64,000 nt of DNA from DATKEJ01 sp963768715 (GTDB lineage: Bacteria; Bacteroidota; Rhodothermia; Rhodothermales; DATKEJ01): assembly GCA_963768715.1 (NCBI GenBank), contig CAVYJC010000007.1, positions 496,001 through 560,000 on the forward strand, given 5' to 3'. The notes under the pieces are model-generated. The model worked only from the letters and a program-made list of their open reading frames with translations. It had not been told where the DNA came from and ran no database searches. Positions 9,359 through 18,639 of this stretch are shown piece by piece; position 1 is the stretch's first letter, and the number at the start of each line of letters is the position of its first letter. Position numbers and translations under genes: made by a program.

Positions 9359-10300
9359 CTACCACTCGTTCTCGTAACCCGGCCTATTGAAAATCCGGGC
9401 CCAGTCTCGATTGTTCTCTGTGTAGGCTCCCAGGCACCAAGTGAACATGAACTCGATCGCCGGCGGGGCGATCGTGTCGTGATAATTCGGTGTCACATTG
9501 ATGGCCTGCTCATCGAAAATGTGGACGTACGTATTGACCGGCTCGCCCGGCCGAGCGCAATTCTGGAGTACGTAAGGCGTATCCCCATCGATGGTCGATG
9601 CGCAGCGGAAGTGGTAAATCTCTTCCTTGGCGTCGGCGCCTAGACCGTAGGGCCCGTCCGTCCCATGAAAGTGCGGCGGGTAGCTCCCAACCGCTCCCGG
9701 CTGAGCCATGAACGTGTCTCCGAAGAGCAGGCGGCAAGCACGCACGTTTTGATCGACCAGCTTGAAAACCGTCCGTTTCGACATGGGGCGCTTCGTTCCG
9801 ACGTCGGCAGCGAGTTCCGTTCCCTCGATGTCTGCGTGACGCACCAGCTGCACGGGGTATTTGGTATGACATTTGGCGGCTCGAAACTCGCTGATATCGC
9901 AGGGCTCGCTGACGGCCTCGACGACTACCTCTTCTCCAAGGCCGACGTAGAGCACGTCGCCGCGACCGAGACTGTAGTTGTCTCCTCCGACGGTCAGATT
10001 GACGGCGCCGCGGTTTAGGTAAAAGATCGCTTCCTCATCATCTGCGAGCTTGACCTTAACGGGCTCATAGTTCTTCTTCGACGCATCGAGTACAATCCGC
10101 GCAAATCGGAGGAATAGCAGCGACGAATTATCGCCGGTCACAATCTCCGACCGCGCATTCATTTCCGGAACGGAGTCGAAGAGCTCAACGGTCCGCAATT
10201 CCTCCGAGCCGGGCACAACCGCCCGTCCGTCAGTCCGCCGCTGTTTCGGCGTCTTGTGCCCGTTGGTTCTGAAATCACCTATCAGTTTTGGCTTTATCAT
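9359..10300 (-). CDS. KduI/IolB-family sugar isomerase (likely 5-keto-4-deoxyuronate isomerase role)
   Basis: The family (PF04962) isomerises deoxy-keto uronates: KduI makes 2,5-diketo-3-deoxygluconate in pectin and uronan breakdown, while IolB works in inositol catabolism. The metal-binding cupin signature here is GSYPPHFHGTDGP followed by EEIYHFRC, which looks more like IolB than classical KduI. The neighbouring kduD, GH105 and GH2 genes argue for a KduI role, so this is probably an IolB-type protein serving uronate catabolism (inference). The start is uncertain: ATG 10300 gives 313 aa, and an internal ATG at 10162 would give 267 aa, closer to the IolB length. It is transcribed with kduD and the DUF4861 gene, but a 228-bp repeat-filled gap separates it from kduD. 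Confidence 0.8.
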   Translation of the reverse strand: MIKPKLIGDFRTNGHKTPKQRRTDGRAVVPGSEELRTVELFDSVPEMNARSEIVTGDNSSLLFLRFARIVLDASKKNYEPVKVKLADDEEAIFYLNRGAVNLTVGGDNYSLGRGDVLYVGLGEEVVVEAVSEPCDISEFRAAKCHTKYPVQLVRHADIEGTELAADVGTKRPMSKRTVFKLVDQNVRACRLLFGDTFMAQPGAVGSYPPHFHGTDGPYGLGADAKEEIYHFRCASTIDGDTPYVLQNCARPGEPVNTYVHIFDEQAINVTPNYHDTIAPPAIEFMFTWCLGAYTENNRDWARIFNRPGYENEW

Positions 10301-10305
10301 ATTCT

Positions 10306-10340
10306 CGTGCTTGGTTCTTCGTGCTTGGTACTTGGATATT
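10306..10340. repeat. Heptad tandem repeat, 5 units (CGTGCTT/GGTTCTT type)
   Basis: CGTGCTT, GGTTCTT, CGTGCTT, GGTACTT and GGATATT in register, just upstream of the isomerase start. Confidence 0.7.
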
Positions 10341-10445
10341 TGTCATTCCGCGGGGGCGGGAATCCAGGTCACCTCCGCTCGTGGATCCCCGCCTTCGCGG
10401 GGATGACGCCTTCGCGGGGATGACTTTCTCACAGGCATGACGAAG
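10341..10445. repeat. REP-like element with nested palindromes (CCCCGCCTTCGCGGGG)
   Basis: Contains a perfect stem, CCCCGC-CTTC-GCGGGG with TTCG-type loop, followed by GATGACG, a second partial copy of CCTTCGCGGGGATGAC, and on the left an inverted GTCATTCC...GGGAATCC arm. It lies between kduD and the isomerase gene and could fold in the transcript. Confidence 0.65.
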
Positions 10446-10473
10446 TCGCCACCCCAGTCTATCACCTCGCCCC

Positions 10474-10529
10474 AATTCCTAATTCTTAATTCCTAATTCC
10501 TAATTCCTAATTCCTAATTCTTAATTACT
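10474..10529. repeat. Heptad tandem repeat, 8 units (AATTCCT type)
   Basis: Eight 7-mers AATTCCT/AATTCTT/AATTACT in exact register. The last unit runs into the kduD stop codon (10529-10531, minus strand), so the array is the first sequence downstream of kduD. Confidence 0.85.
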
Positions 10530-11290
10530 TACCTCGCCATCCACCCCCCGTCCACGACCAACACGTGTCCATTCACGTAGTTGCTTGCATTGGACGCAAG
10601 GAAGACGACGGCGCCGGCCAGGTCTTCCGGCATGCCCCACCTTCCGGCGGGGATACGCGCCGAGATGGCGCCCGATCGATCGGGATTGTCCTGGAGGGCC
10701 TGCGTGTTGTCCGTCCGGAAGTAACCTGGCGCAATCGCATTAATCTGTACGTTGCGAGAGGCCCATTCGTTCGCGAGGGCCTTCGTGAGCCCCGCGACGG
10801 CGTGCTTGCTGGCCGTATAGGCAGGCACGGTTATCCCCCCGGAAAAGGAGAGCAGGGATGCCACATTGATGATCTTGCCCGAACCTCGCTCAATCATCCC
10901 ACGTCCAAATCGTGTGCAAAGATCGAATACGGCATTCAGATTCGTTTCGATTACGACATCCCAGTCTTCGCGGGGGAAGTCCTCAGCGGGATGCCGGCGG
11001 ATCGTCCCCGCGTTGTTCACGAGGATGTGGATGTCGCCTGCGGCCGCCTCCGCGGCGTCGGCCATGGCTGCGACGGCCTGCCGGTCAGACAGGTCCGCAT
11101 GAACCGGCCATGCCGATCGCCCCAGCCGCCGAATGTCGACGACGGTTTCATCGGTCCCACCCGGAGAGCTGCTCGCGCACACTACGTCGGCGCCGGCCCC
11201 GGCCAGGGCCAAGGCCATTCCGCGCCCCAATCCTCGGCTTGCTCCGGTGACCAGGGCAGTCTTCCCGTCTAGTTGAAATTGATCGGTCAT
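10529..11290 (-). CDS. kduD: KduD-like 2-dehydro-3-deoxy-D-gluconate 5-dehydrogenase (SDR)
   Basis: A classical short-chain dehydrogenase of 253 aa that interconverts 2,5-diketo-3-deoxygluconate and 2-keto-3-deoxygluconate with NAD(H). Seen in order: the nucleotide-binding GASRGLGRGMA, the NNAG motif (LVNNAGTIRRHPAED), catalytic Ser in INVASLLSFSGG, and the YTASK active-site pair, then NAIAPGYFRT and the C-terminal VDGGWMAR. The RRHPAED stretch after NNAG is typical of KduD. The ATG at 11290 gives the standard MTDQFQLDGKTALVTGA opening; the longer frame upstream lies inside the DUF4861 gene. It follows that gene by 10 bp on the same strand. Confidence 0.9.
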   Translation of the reverse strand: MTDQFQLDGKTALVTGASRGLGRGMALALAGAGADVVCASSSPGGTDETVVDIRRLGRSAWPVHADLSDRQAVAAMADAAEAAAGDIHILVNNAGTIRRHPAEDFPREDWDVVIETNLNAVFDLCTRFGRGMIERGSGKIINVASLLSFSGGITVPAYTASKHAVAGLTKALANEWASRNVQINAIAPGYFRTDNTQALQDNPDRSGAISARIPAGRWGMPEDLAGAVVFLASNASNYVNGHVLVVDGGWMAR

Positions 11291-11300
11291 GTAGTCTTGC

Positions 11301-12527
11301 TCAGTATGACGATACGTTGAGGTCGCGCTCCTCGGCCCAAGCGGCCGCCGCAGAGCGCACCATGGCTTCGAACGCCATCGCGTCAGTCGCCGCGTCAGGC
11401 TCCATTTCCCAGGAAGCCATGTAGCGGTATGCAACCTGACCTCCGACCGGCGTCAAACGTAGCAGATGCGTAAGAGGGTCGGGGCCTCCAAGCTCAGGCT
11501 CGTAGTCGGGCGGCACGAGCACCGCCATTCCGAGGGCGTCTCCTTGCTCGCTCTGATCACCATAAGTGTAGGCAAAGAAGATGCCTGCTTCGATCCCGTG
11601 CCTGAGATCCGGTGCGGGTGCGTGCTTCACGATTCCCGTCAGGATATGCACACCGGACGTGTCTCCCGACATAGTGAGCCGCTGCTCGGTCCATCGCTGA
11701 CCGGCCCGGTTTTCGAGCTCGGATACGACGTTGAGTGTCCTTTCACCCACCTGCCATCCCGAATAGGTCGTTCGGATGATTGCGCGCAGGGGTCCATTTG
11801 CGACGATATCGACCCGCTTCGACGATGTGTTGTCAATGACTTGCGGGCCGCCGTCGGCCTCAATCGCGGGCGAACCAATGCCGAGCGACATGCCGACCTT
11901 CAGGACGTCGGCCCCCCAGTCAGAGACCGTGTGATAGTCCGGGTGAAACTCGCCGAGAACAAGGTCTGACGTCTTCTTCCCAAAAATGTCGGTGCGGTTG
12001 CGCGCGTCGAGATAGTATCGCCAGCCGATCAGATCGGATTCCCAGACCGGTCCCTCGTACATAGCCCAGTCGCTGTCCTGTACCTGCTGAGGCGGTACGT
12101 CGATACCGTCCACGTGAACGTAGTCGCCGCCGCCCACGTAGCGTCCGTTTTCGAATCGTCCACCCTGCCGAACAGCGAGCACGGCTTGCGCCCGCTTTAC
12201 AAATTCAGGCGCTGTAGCCGACTCTTCGATTAGAAGGCGAATGGATTGGTCGGTCGGACCTACAAGCGTGAAAATTTCATCGGGCATCCCGTCCCGGTCG
12301 AGATCATCCAACTGATGCGGAATCGGATGCGCCGTGTCGGTCTCGTCGAAAACGCGGATATGACCCTCGCTGCCAAGTCGTCCGTCGATATCGGAATAAG
12401 GAACGGCGACCGCCACCTCGTACTCGATGGGACCCTCAATGGCGACGATCGGCCCACCTGTTCGTCCAGGGTTGCACCCGTTCAGTCCAAGCACCGCAAT
12501 CGACGCAATCCAGAAAGAACGGCTCAT
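11301..12527 (-). CDS. DUF4861-family lipoprotein of uronate locus
   Basis: The 408-aa product begins MSRSFWIASIAVLGLNGC, a lipoprotein signal with cysteine at residue 18, so it should be anchored in the envelope. The body matches what I know of DUF4861 proteins, a family found beside pectin, ulvan and other uronan degradation genes; visible conserved stretches are DLDRDGMPDEIF, GWRYYLDARNRTDIFGK and VLGEFHPDY. Its biochemical role is not established; a carbohydrate-processing or binding beta-sandwich is a reasonable guess. It appears to be first in the operon with kduD (10-bp gap). The longer frame starting at 12683 is rejected because it destroys the lipobox placement. Confidence 0.82.
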   Translation of the reverse strand: MSRSFWIASIAVLGLNGCNPGRTGGPIVAIEGPIEYEVAVAVPYSDIDGRLGSEGHIRVFDETDTAHPIPHQLDDLDRDGMPDEIFTLVGPTDQSIRLLIEESATAPEFVKRAQAVLAVRQGGRFENGRYVGGGDYVHVDGIDVPPQQVQDSDWAMYEGPVWESDLIGWRYYLDARNRTDIFGKKTSDLVLGEFHPDYHTVSDWGADVLKVGMSLGIGSPAIEADGGPQVIDNTSSKRVDIVANGPLRAIIRTTYSGWQVGERTLNVVSELENRAGQRWTEQRLTMSGDTSGVHILTGIVKHAPAPDLRHGIEAGIFFAYTYGDQSEQGDALGMAVLVPPDYEPELGGPDPLTHLLRLTPVGGQVAYRYMASWEMEPDAATDAMAFEAMVRSAAAAWAEERDLNVSSY

Positions 12528-12603
12528 AACTTGTTCCGAATTTCGCACTCGGTTTTCCCCTCGGTTTTGTCTGTCTCGTATGATACGGTTTCTAGAAGTC
12601 CTC

Positions 12604-12631
12604 GTCCGTGGTCCGTCGTCCGTGGTCACAC
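12604..12631. repeat. Heptad tandem repeat, 4 units (GTCCGTG/GTCCGTC type)
   Basis: GTCCGTG, GTCCGTC, GTCCGTG, GTCACAC, about 80 bp upstream of the DUF4861 start. The same unit recurs at 15513 and 31380. Confidence 0.7.
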
Positions 12632-12744
12632 CGAGCCAAAGGTGCGGACTGATCTGTGGACTCGGCCGGCAATCCAGATCCATCGTACAACTGTGTCTCT
12701 TCGGGGCGGTTCAGTGATCGACTCCGGAAAGGTGGGCTGCCATC

Positions 12745-13010
12745 AGCGTATTCCCGACTGCCTAACTATCCAAACCCCTACAACCCGGGCACCGTACTTT
12801 CTTTGATACTCTCCAGAGACCATGACTCTCTCGCTGAGGGTGTATGACGCTCTCGGCAGACAGGTAGCGAGTCTCGTTGACGGATTCCAAACTGCCGGGC
12901 TGCATTCGGTATATTTCGATGCGAGTCGGCTCGGTGCACGGACGTAATTTGTATGTCATTCAGGTTGGCGGCAGGCGTATTTCGCGACATATGACGCTGC
13001 TCAAGTTAGT
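12745..13010 (+). pseudogene. Orphan remnant of a type IX sorting domain
   Basis: One frame reads SRLPNYPNPYNPGTVLS. Another, after a shift near 12805, reads MTLSLRVYDALGRQVASLV, then DGFQTAGLHSVYFDASRLGA up to an in-frame stop at about 12946. A third picks up VIQVGGRRISRHMTLLK. Together these rebuild a complete C-terminal sorting domain broken by at least two frameshifts, with no upstream passenger gene. It is the relic of a deleted secreted-protein gene. Confidence 0.75.
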
Positions 13011-13027
13011 AAAGCGAGGTCGGACTG

Positions 13028-15504
13028 TTGACCGACGTTAAGTTTCTCAAAGGGACAGACTCAGGTAATCACAAACTCACCCCAAGTCACCCATCAAGGC
13101 AGTCGTCGAAAGGATCATCCGCCCTGCCGCTTTGCCTCGCGGTCGCGCTATCGGTCACGATCACTTCGGGCGTTGCCAACGGCCAGCCGACTGTTGGGCT
13201 GATATCGTACGATGAAGACGCGTCCTTCGCCGGCTACACGCTTTTCTCCCCCTTCCCGTCCGATACGACGTATCTGATAGACGATTGGGGCCAGGTCGTC
13301 CACACATGGTTCCACCAGGAGGGTTCCACTCAAGCATCCTATCTCCGCGAAGACGGTACACTTGTGAAGAATCAGTTAATCAGTGGTGGTGCAACGGGTA
13401 TCGACGGAGGCGGGCCAGTACCAGCACCGTCCGCGAGTACGACTGGGATGGGAATCTCCATGGGATTTACGTACTTCAACGCCGAGCATCGTCTCCATCA
13501 CGACATCGAACCCATGCCGAACGGCAACGTGCTGATGATTGCGTGGGAACGTAAGGACTATGCAGCCATCCTCGCTGCAGGCGGCGACACGGTCGGAATC
13601 GAGAATCATGAGCTCTGGCCTGATCATATCATCGAGGTTCATCAGACTGGACTCAACACCGGCGCCATTGTCTGGGAATGGCACATGTGGGACCACTTGA
13701 TTCAGGATTCTCACCCTACCAAGCCCAACTACGGCGTCGTGGCCGACCATCCGGAGCTGATCGACCTCGGGCAGACGCTCTCGGGTACACAGCGACTGGG
13801 CACATACCAACGGCGTCGACTACAATCCGGATTTGGACCAAATCGTGCTCAGTTCGCCCACTTTCAATGAGTTCTGGATTATCGACCACAGCACGACAAC
13901 AGCAGAGGCTCAAGGACATACCGGCGGCGATCGAGGTATGGGTGGGGACCTGCTCTATCGCTGGGGAAATCCGAGGATGTATGGCCGAGGCACGAATACA
14001 GACCAGAAGTTGTTCTTCCAGCATGACGTTCACTGGATTGGCCCTGGTCTGAACGGGGCTGGAGACATTCTGATTTTCAATAATCGTAATCCTGCCGATC
14101 CACCGGGACCGGAAAATGACTACTCGACCGTCGACGAACTGATCACTCCGGTACAGGCCGACAGTTCATACCCGGCCATTGTCTCACCTAATCCGCATGG
14201 ACCTGCCGGCTTTGTGTGGAGCTACGGCAAAGCAAATCCTCAGGACTTCATCGGCCGGGCATTGTCAGGTTCACAGCGCTTGCCGAATGGAAACACACTT
14301 GTCTGCAACGGAGCCAGCGGCTACATCTTTGAGGTCATGCCCGACAGCGTAGAGGTATGGAGATACGTAAATCCTATCACCAACCGCCGGATTGGCTATC
14401 CCAAGGCGAAGTACACCCGCCGCTAACGTCAGACCTGTATTTCAAGTGCAACCGATACGCACCGGACTATCCGGCATTTGCCGGGCGCGACCTCACTCCG
14501 GGCTTCCCGATAGAGCCGGGTACGGCTCACCATGTCGCACTCGTCACGCCTGTCGATTCGGCTGAATCTGTTGGGACGACGCCCACCTTCGATTGGGATG
14601 CGTCAGCCTATTCCACGACGTACCGCCTCCAGGTGGCATCAACACCGGACTTCGCCTCCCCGGCGATCGATGTCGCGGGACTCACCAGCACGGATTATAC
14701 CCCGGCCGGCAAGGCGGCCGCGCTAGCGGAGGGGAGCTATTTCTGGCGCGTCCAGCCATCTAACAGCTATGGACCGGGCGCCTGGTCGGAAACGAGAGTC
14801 TTCTGGACGGCGGCTCGCTCGACAGACATCGCCGTGTCCCTCAAGGTATTCCTTGAAGGCCCCTTCGGATCGGGCCAGATGGCGGTACCCGCCCTGTTCA
14901 GCGACAATCGTCCGCTTTCCCAACCATACGACAGTTCGCTTTACGCGGGTACGCGCCTTGAGTACCATGGGAAAGACTCTGTCGAGACATTTCCTTCAGA
15001 TGGCATCGATTGGGTGCTCGTAAGCCTCAGGACAGCGCCCGACAGCGCTTCCGAAGTTGCAAAGCAGGCCCTCATTCTCCTGGAAGACGGGACGATAACG
15101 GCCCCTGACGGCTCCACGCCTGTCTTCGAGAATCTTGTGCCGGGCAGTTATTACGTCGTCATTCAGCACCGCAATCATCTGAGCGTCATGAGCAACGCGG
15201 CGGTCGATTTCTCTTCGGGATCGGGGTCGTATGACTTCACGACCTCGCTTGCGCAGGCGTACACCGCGGAGGTGTTGCGATGATCGCGCTGCCTGGAGGG
15301 TTCTACGGCATGTTTGGGAGCGACGGGAACGTCGACGGACAAATCACGGCGCTCGATTTCACCGGTTGGCTGTCCGCGACGACAGCCGGCGCAACGGGTT
15401 ACGAACAGAGTGACTACAACCTCGACGGAGTGGTCACAGCGCTCGACTTCATTGTCTGGATTCAGAACACCACCGCCGGGGCATCTTCGCAGGTACCGGA
15501 CTGA
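13028..15504 (+). pseudogene. Arylsulfotransferase (ASST)-like secreted protein gene with dockerin-like C-terminus, three frameshifts
   Basis: Four overlapping frames together encode one protein. Part 1 (13028 to about 13795) has a signal-like segment, then GLISYDEDASFAGYTLFSP and HLHHDIEPMPNGN-like text (RLHHDIEPMPNGNVLMIAWE). Part 2 (to about 14420) has DWAHTNGVDYNPDLDQIVLS and NEFWIIDHSTTT. Part 3 (to about 15275) has YAPDYPAFAGRDLTPG and a fibronectin-like LVTPVDSAESVGTTPTFDWD. Part 4 ends with dockerin-like repeats NVDGQITALDFTGWL and NLDGVVTALDFIVWI. This architecture matches arylsulfotransferase-family beta-propellers of FCB bacteria. The shifts lie near 13795, 14418 (in a CCC run) and 15277. 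Either a recent pseudogene or assembly indels. The first start codon is unclear (TTG 13028). Confidence 0.72.
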
Positions 15505-15512
15505 CTATTTAC

Positions 15513-15547
15513 GTCCGCGGTCCGTCGTCCGTCGTCCGTGGTCTGTG
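15513..15547. repeat. Heptad tandem repeat, 5 units (GTCCGTC type)
   Basis: GTCCGCG, GTCCGTC, GTCCGTC, GTCCGTG and GTCTGTG, starting 8 bp after the stop of the arylsulfotransferase-like gene. The rest of the gap to korA (15548-15751) shows nothing I can name, except two copies of the word ATGTCAA overlapping the korA start. Confidence 0.8.
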
Positions 15548-15751
15548 AGTGGTAGTCCCAGCACCCGCAGTCATGTCCGAAAATCCACTACACAGCCCCT
15601 CGCGTTTGACCCCTGTCGCCTGAGCTCAGGAATAGCGACATAGGTGAAATTCCACGACTTTAAACAGGCTTCGGGGTTTGAGACGGTCTCCCCCACAACA
15701 ATCCGTAGTGACGATGAACCGTCAAAATGTCGAAGCACCCGGGGATGTCAA

Positions 15752-17672
15752 ATGTCAAATAAGGAAACGAATGACGCGCAAGCCCTGACCACATCCACTT
15801 CTACGATCCTCGACGGTATCTCTCCGGAGGTCCGCCGCGACGTAGTCGTGGAGATCGTAAGTGATGCAGGGGAGGGCGCGCAGACAGCGGGCCAGGCTTT
15901 CGGAACGATTTCGGCCAAGATGGGAAACGGCATCTGGACGGTCGAGATCATACCCGCTGAAATTCAACCACCGCCGCGAAACGCTGCAGGCGCAAGCGGC
16001 ATCCGCATTCGGTTCGGATCGAAGTCCGTCACAAACTTGGGCGATGAAATCGATCTGATCGTCGCGTTCAACGAACAGGCGCTGCTCGGACGTCTCAACC
16101 TTGAGAAATTCAGGCCCGGCGCGACCATCCTGCTCGAGAACATGTGGCGAGACCACGCCGATCCAACCATCAGGCAGGAATACCTCTCGACCTTCGATCG
16201 TCTCATTGACGAGGGTTTTCGCGTCGTCGAAGTCCCGATGGAGAAAGAATGCCTCAAGTACGTCACCAATCCGCAGCGCGGGAAGAACATGTTCGTACTT
16301 GGGATGCTCTGCTGCATCTATTCGCGGGAGCTCGAGATGGCGCGCGACCAGATCCGATACAAGTTTCGCAAGAAGGGCGAGAAGGTCATCGGCGACAATA
16401 TGCAGCTTCTGGATGCCGGATACGAGTGGGCGATGGAGAACCTGAATTTCAGGTACGAAGTGCCCGCGACGCCCGATTCGGAGCCAAAGGTCGTTCTTAA
16501 CGGGAATCTGGCCCTGGCGCTCGGCGTCATGGCCTCGGGGATGGACGTCTGCGCGATGTATCCCATCACGCCGGCGACTTCCACGTCGCATTATCTGACG
16601 GAGATCTTCGAACAAGTCGGCGGAGTCGTTCATCAGGCTGAAGACGAAATCGCCGCCTGCGGTTTTGCTATCGGCGCCGCTTACGCCGGCAAATGTTCCG
16701 TGACGATCACGTCCGGCCCGGGCATGTCTTTGAAGACCGAACTGCTTGGCCTCGCGGCAATGGCGGAGGTGCCGCTCGTTGTCATAAACGTCCAGCGGGG
16801 TGGTCCCAGCACGGGCCTGCCCACGAAAGTCGAACAGGGCGACCTCCTGCAGGCCATCTTCTCGACGCACGGAGACGCACCGAAGGTCGTGATGGCGCCG
16901 GCGACGATCGAGGACTGCTTCTATTCCGTCTTCACGGCGCGCCGAATCGCCGAAGCTTTCAGGATGCCGGTGGTGATCCTGTCGGATGCGAACCTGGCAA
17001 CAGGCCAGCAGCCGTTCCGCCGCCCTGAGTTCAACGCTTCGTGGGTAGCTGCGCCGATCGACCAGCGACCCGTGCCGAAAGGGACCGCCGCCGTACGACT
17101 GGGATCCGACGACAGGGCTCTCGCGACGCATCATTCCCGGACAAGCGGGCGGTATGTACACGCTGTCGGGTCTGGCCCATGGCCGGCAGGGACAGGTGGC
17201 GTACGACTCAGGAGTCAATCAGGAAGGCGCTCGCAGCCGGAGCCTGAAGCTGGCGGCTTTCCAGAAGACGCTCAAGGCGCCCGAAGTCTACGGTTCCGAA
17301 GAGGGCGATCTGCTGATCCTGGGATGGGGCAGCACGAAAGGAGCTATCGAAGAAGCGGTAGACCGTGCACGCGCCGATGGACTCAACGTGTCTTCCCTGC
17401 ATCTGAAGTTCCTTCAGCCGATGGCCTCGGGGATCGGTGAGATCCTCGCGCGCTTCCGCCGCGTCGTCTGTGTCGAGATTAACTATTCGGACAGTGAGGA
17501 CGATGAGCTGATAAACTCTGATAACATTCGCTATTCGAATTTGGCGTGGCTGCTCCGCGCGCGTTACCTGGTCGACATCAAGTCATGGTCGAACGTCCAT
17601 GGCCAACCGATCAAACCAGGCGACATCGAGTCGATGATCCGTGAGCAGATCAATCACAGCGTGGAGGTATAA
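15752..17672 (+). CDS. korA: 2-oxoacid:ferredoxin oxidoreductase, fused gamma-alpha subunit, with apparent +1 frameshift
   Basis: KorA-type subunit of 2-oxoglutarate (or related) ferredoxin oxidoreductase. The N-terminal ~190 residues are the gamma domain (EIVSDAGEGAQTAGQAFG). The alpha domain follows, with the pyrimidine-binding MYPITPATSTSHYLTE, then TSGPGMSLKTELLGLA and INVQRGGPSTGLPTKVEQ, all intact. Near 17084-17090 the frame changes: the first frame ends VPKGT, and the next frame resumes with PPYDWDPTTGLSRRIIPGQ and continues to the true end. The 1921-bp span is one base over a multiple of three. Everything on both sides is conserved, and korB follows 3 bp later, so a sequencing insertion is the simplest explanation. 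I chose ATG 15752 (MSNKETND) over the upstream TTG/GTG starts of the open frame. Confidence 0.88.
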
Positions 17673-17675
17673 GCA

Positions 17676-18638
17676 ATGTTTGGACTCAACAATCAATGCA
17701 TCGTCGACTTCGACGAAGAATATCACGGCATCGAGGAGTACGAGAGCGCCGTCCCGCGTTGGTGCCCGGGCTGTGGCGACAACGCCATTCTGAGCAGCGT
17801 TCAGAGACTTTGTCGTGACGAACAACTGCCGCCCGAGCGTACCGTCTTTGTCTCGGGAATCGGCTGTTCCAGCCGTTTCCCGCATCACATGGGGACATAC
17901 GGCTTTCACGGCCTCCACGGTCGCGCGCTTCCCGTCGCCGAAGGCGTTAAAATCAGACGTCCCGACCTGCACGTCTTCGTCAACATGGGTGACGGCGACT
18001 GCTGCAGCATCGGATCGGCCCACTGGATCCACGCGATTCGGTACAACATGAATCTCGTCGCCATCGTGCATGACAACGAGATTTACGGCATGACGAAGAT
18101 GCAGGCGTCTCCGACGACGCCCCAGGGTCTGCGCACGAATACGACGCCTTTCGGGGCCAAGCTCAAGCCGTTGAACATCCTCGCGACCACTCTTGGTGTG
18201 ACAAACGCGTCATTCGTGGCCAACGTCACTGACTGGATGCCCGAATCGATGTACAAGATCCTTCAGATGGCGTTTCATCACCGCGGATTCTCGTTCGTTC
18301 GCGTCGTGCAAAGATGCCCGCACTACCTGCCTCACCTGCTCGATCCGATCGTAACCGATCCCAACAACACCATCATGCTGCTGCATGAGGACGGCTTGGA
18401 TATCAGTGACGATCTCGGAAAAATCTACAAGAATCATCTCGCGCATGACCCGTCGGACCTGAACAAGGCACGGGAAATCGCGAGCATGGACGACAAAGTC
18501 CCAGTTGGGATTCTCTATCGCGATCCGTCGGTCCCCTGCTATGACGATCTGCAGAAACCGCGTCGTCAGGTGACGATGGAGATGCGCCGCGAGGCGCTCG
18601 ATAAGGAACTCAACAAGTTCGCTGTCTACGAGAATTGA
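17676..18638 (+). CDS. korB: 2-oxoacid:ferredoxin oxidoreductase beta subunit
   Basis: Carries thiamine diphosphate and, with KorA, oxidises a 2-oxoacid to its acyl-CoA with ferredoxin as acceptor. Seen: PRWCPGCGDNAIL (cluster or TPP-entry cysteines), SGIGCSSRFPHHMGTYGFHG and the TPP-binding NMGDGDCCSIGSAHWIHAIR with NMNLVAIVHDNEIYGMTKMQ (each block of family type). The order and spacing are those of KorB rather than pyruvate-specific PorB. The 320-aa length is normal. It is the only member of this operon with an intact TPP motif, so it should supply the catalysis for the complex. The next gene's GTG start lies 1 bp after its stop. Confidence 0.93.
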   Translation: MFGLNNQCIVDFDEEYHGIEEYESAVPRWCPGCGDNAILSSVQRLCRDEQLPPERTVFVSGIGCSSRFPHHMGTYGFHGLHGRALPVAEGVKIRRPDLHVFVNMGDGDCCSIGSAHWIHAIRYNMNLVAIVHDNEIYGMTKMQASPTTPQGLRTNTTPFGAKLKPLNILATTLGVTNASFVANVTDWMPESMYKILQMAFHHRGFSFVRVVQRCPHYLPHLLDPIVTDPNNTIMLLHEDGLDISDDLGKIYKNHLAHDPSDLNKAREIASMDDKVPVGILYRDPSVPCYDDLQKPRRQVTMEMRREALDKELNKFAVYEN

Positions 18639-18639
18639 C

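Noticed and set aside
10474..10529. Possible CRISPR array
   Set aside because: The repeats are contiguous 7-mers without spacers, so they cannot be CRISPR. No cas genes are present.
17075..17100. Programmed +1 ribosomal frameshift in korA
   Set aside because: No shift-prone codon followed by a stop or rare codon is visible, and similar breaks occur in four other unrelated genes.
15755..17218. 487-aa minus-strand frame opposite korA
   Set aside because: It is exactly antisense to conserved KorA motifs and shows no family similarity of its own.
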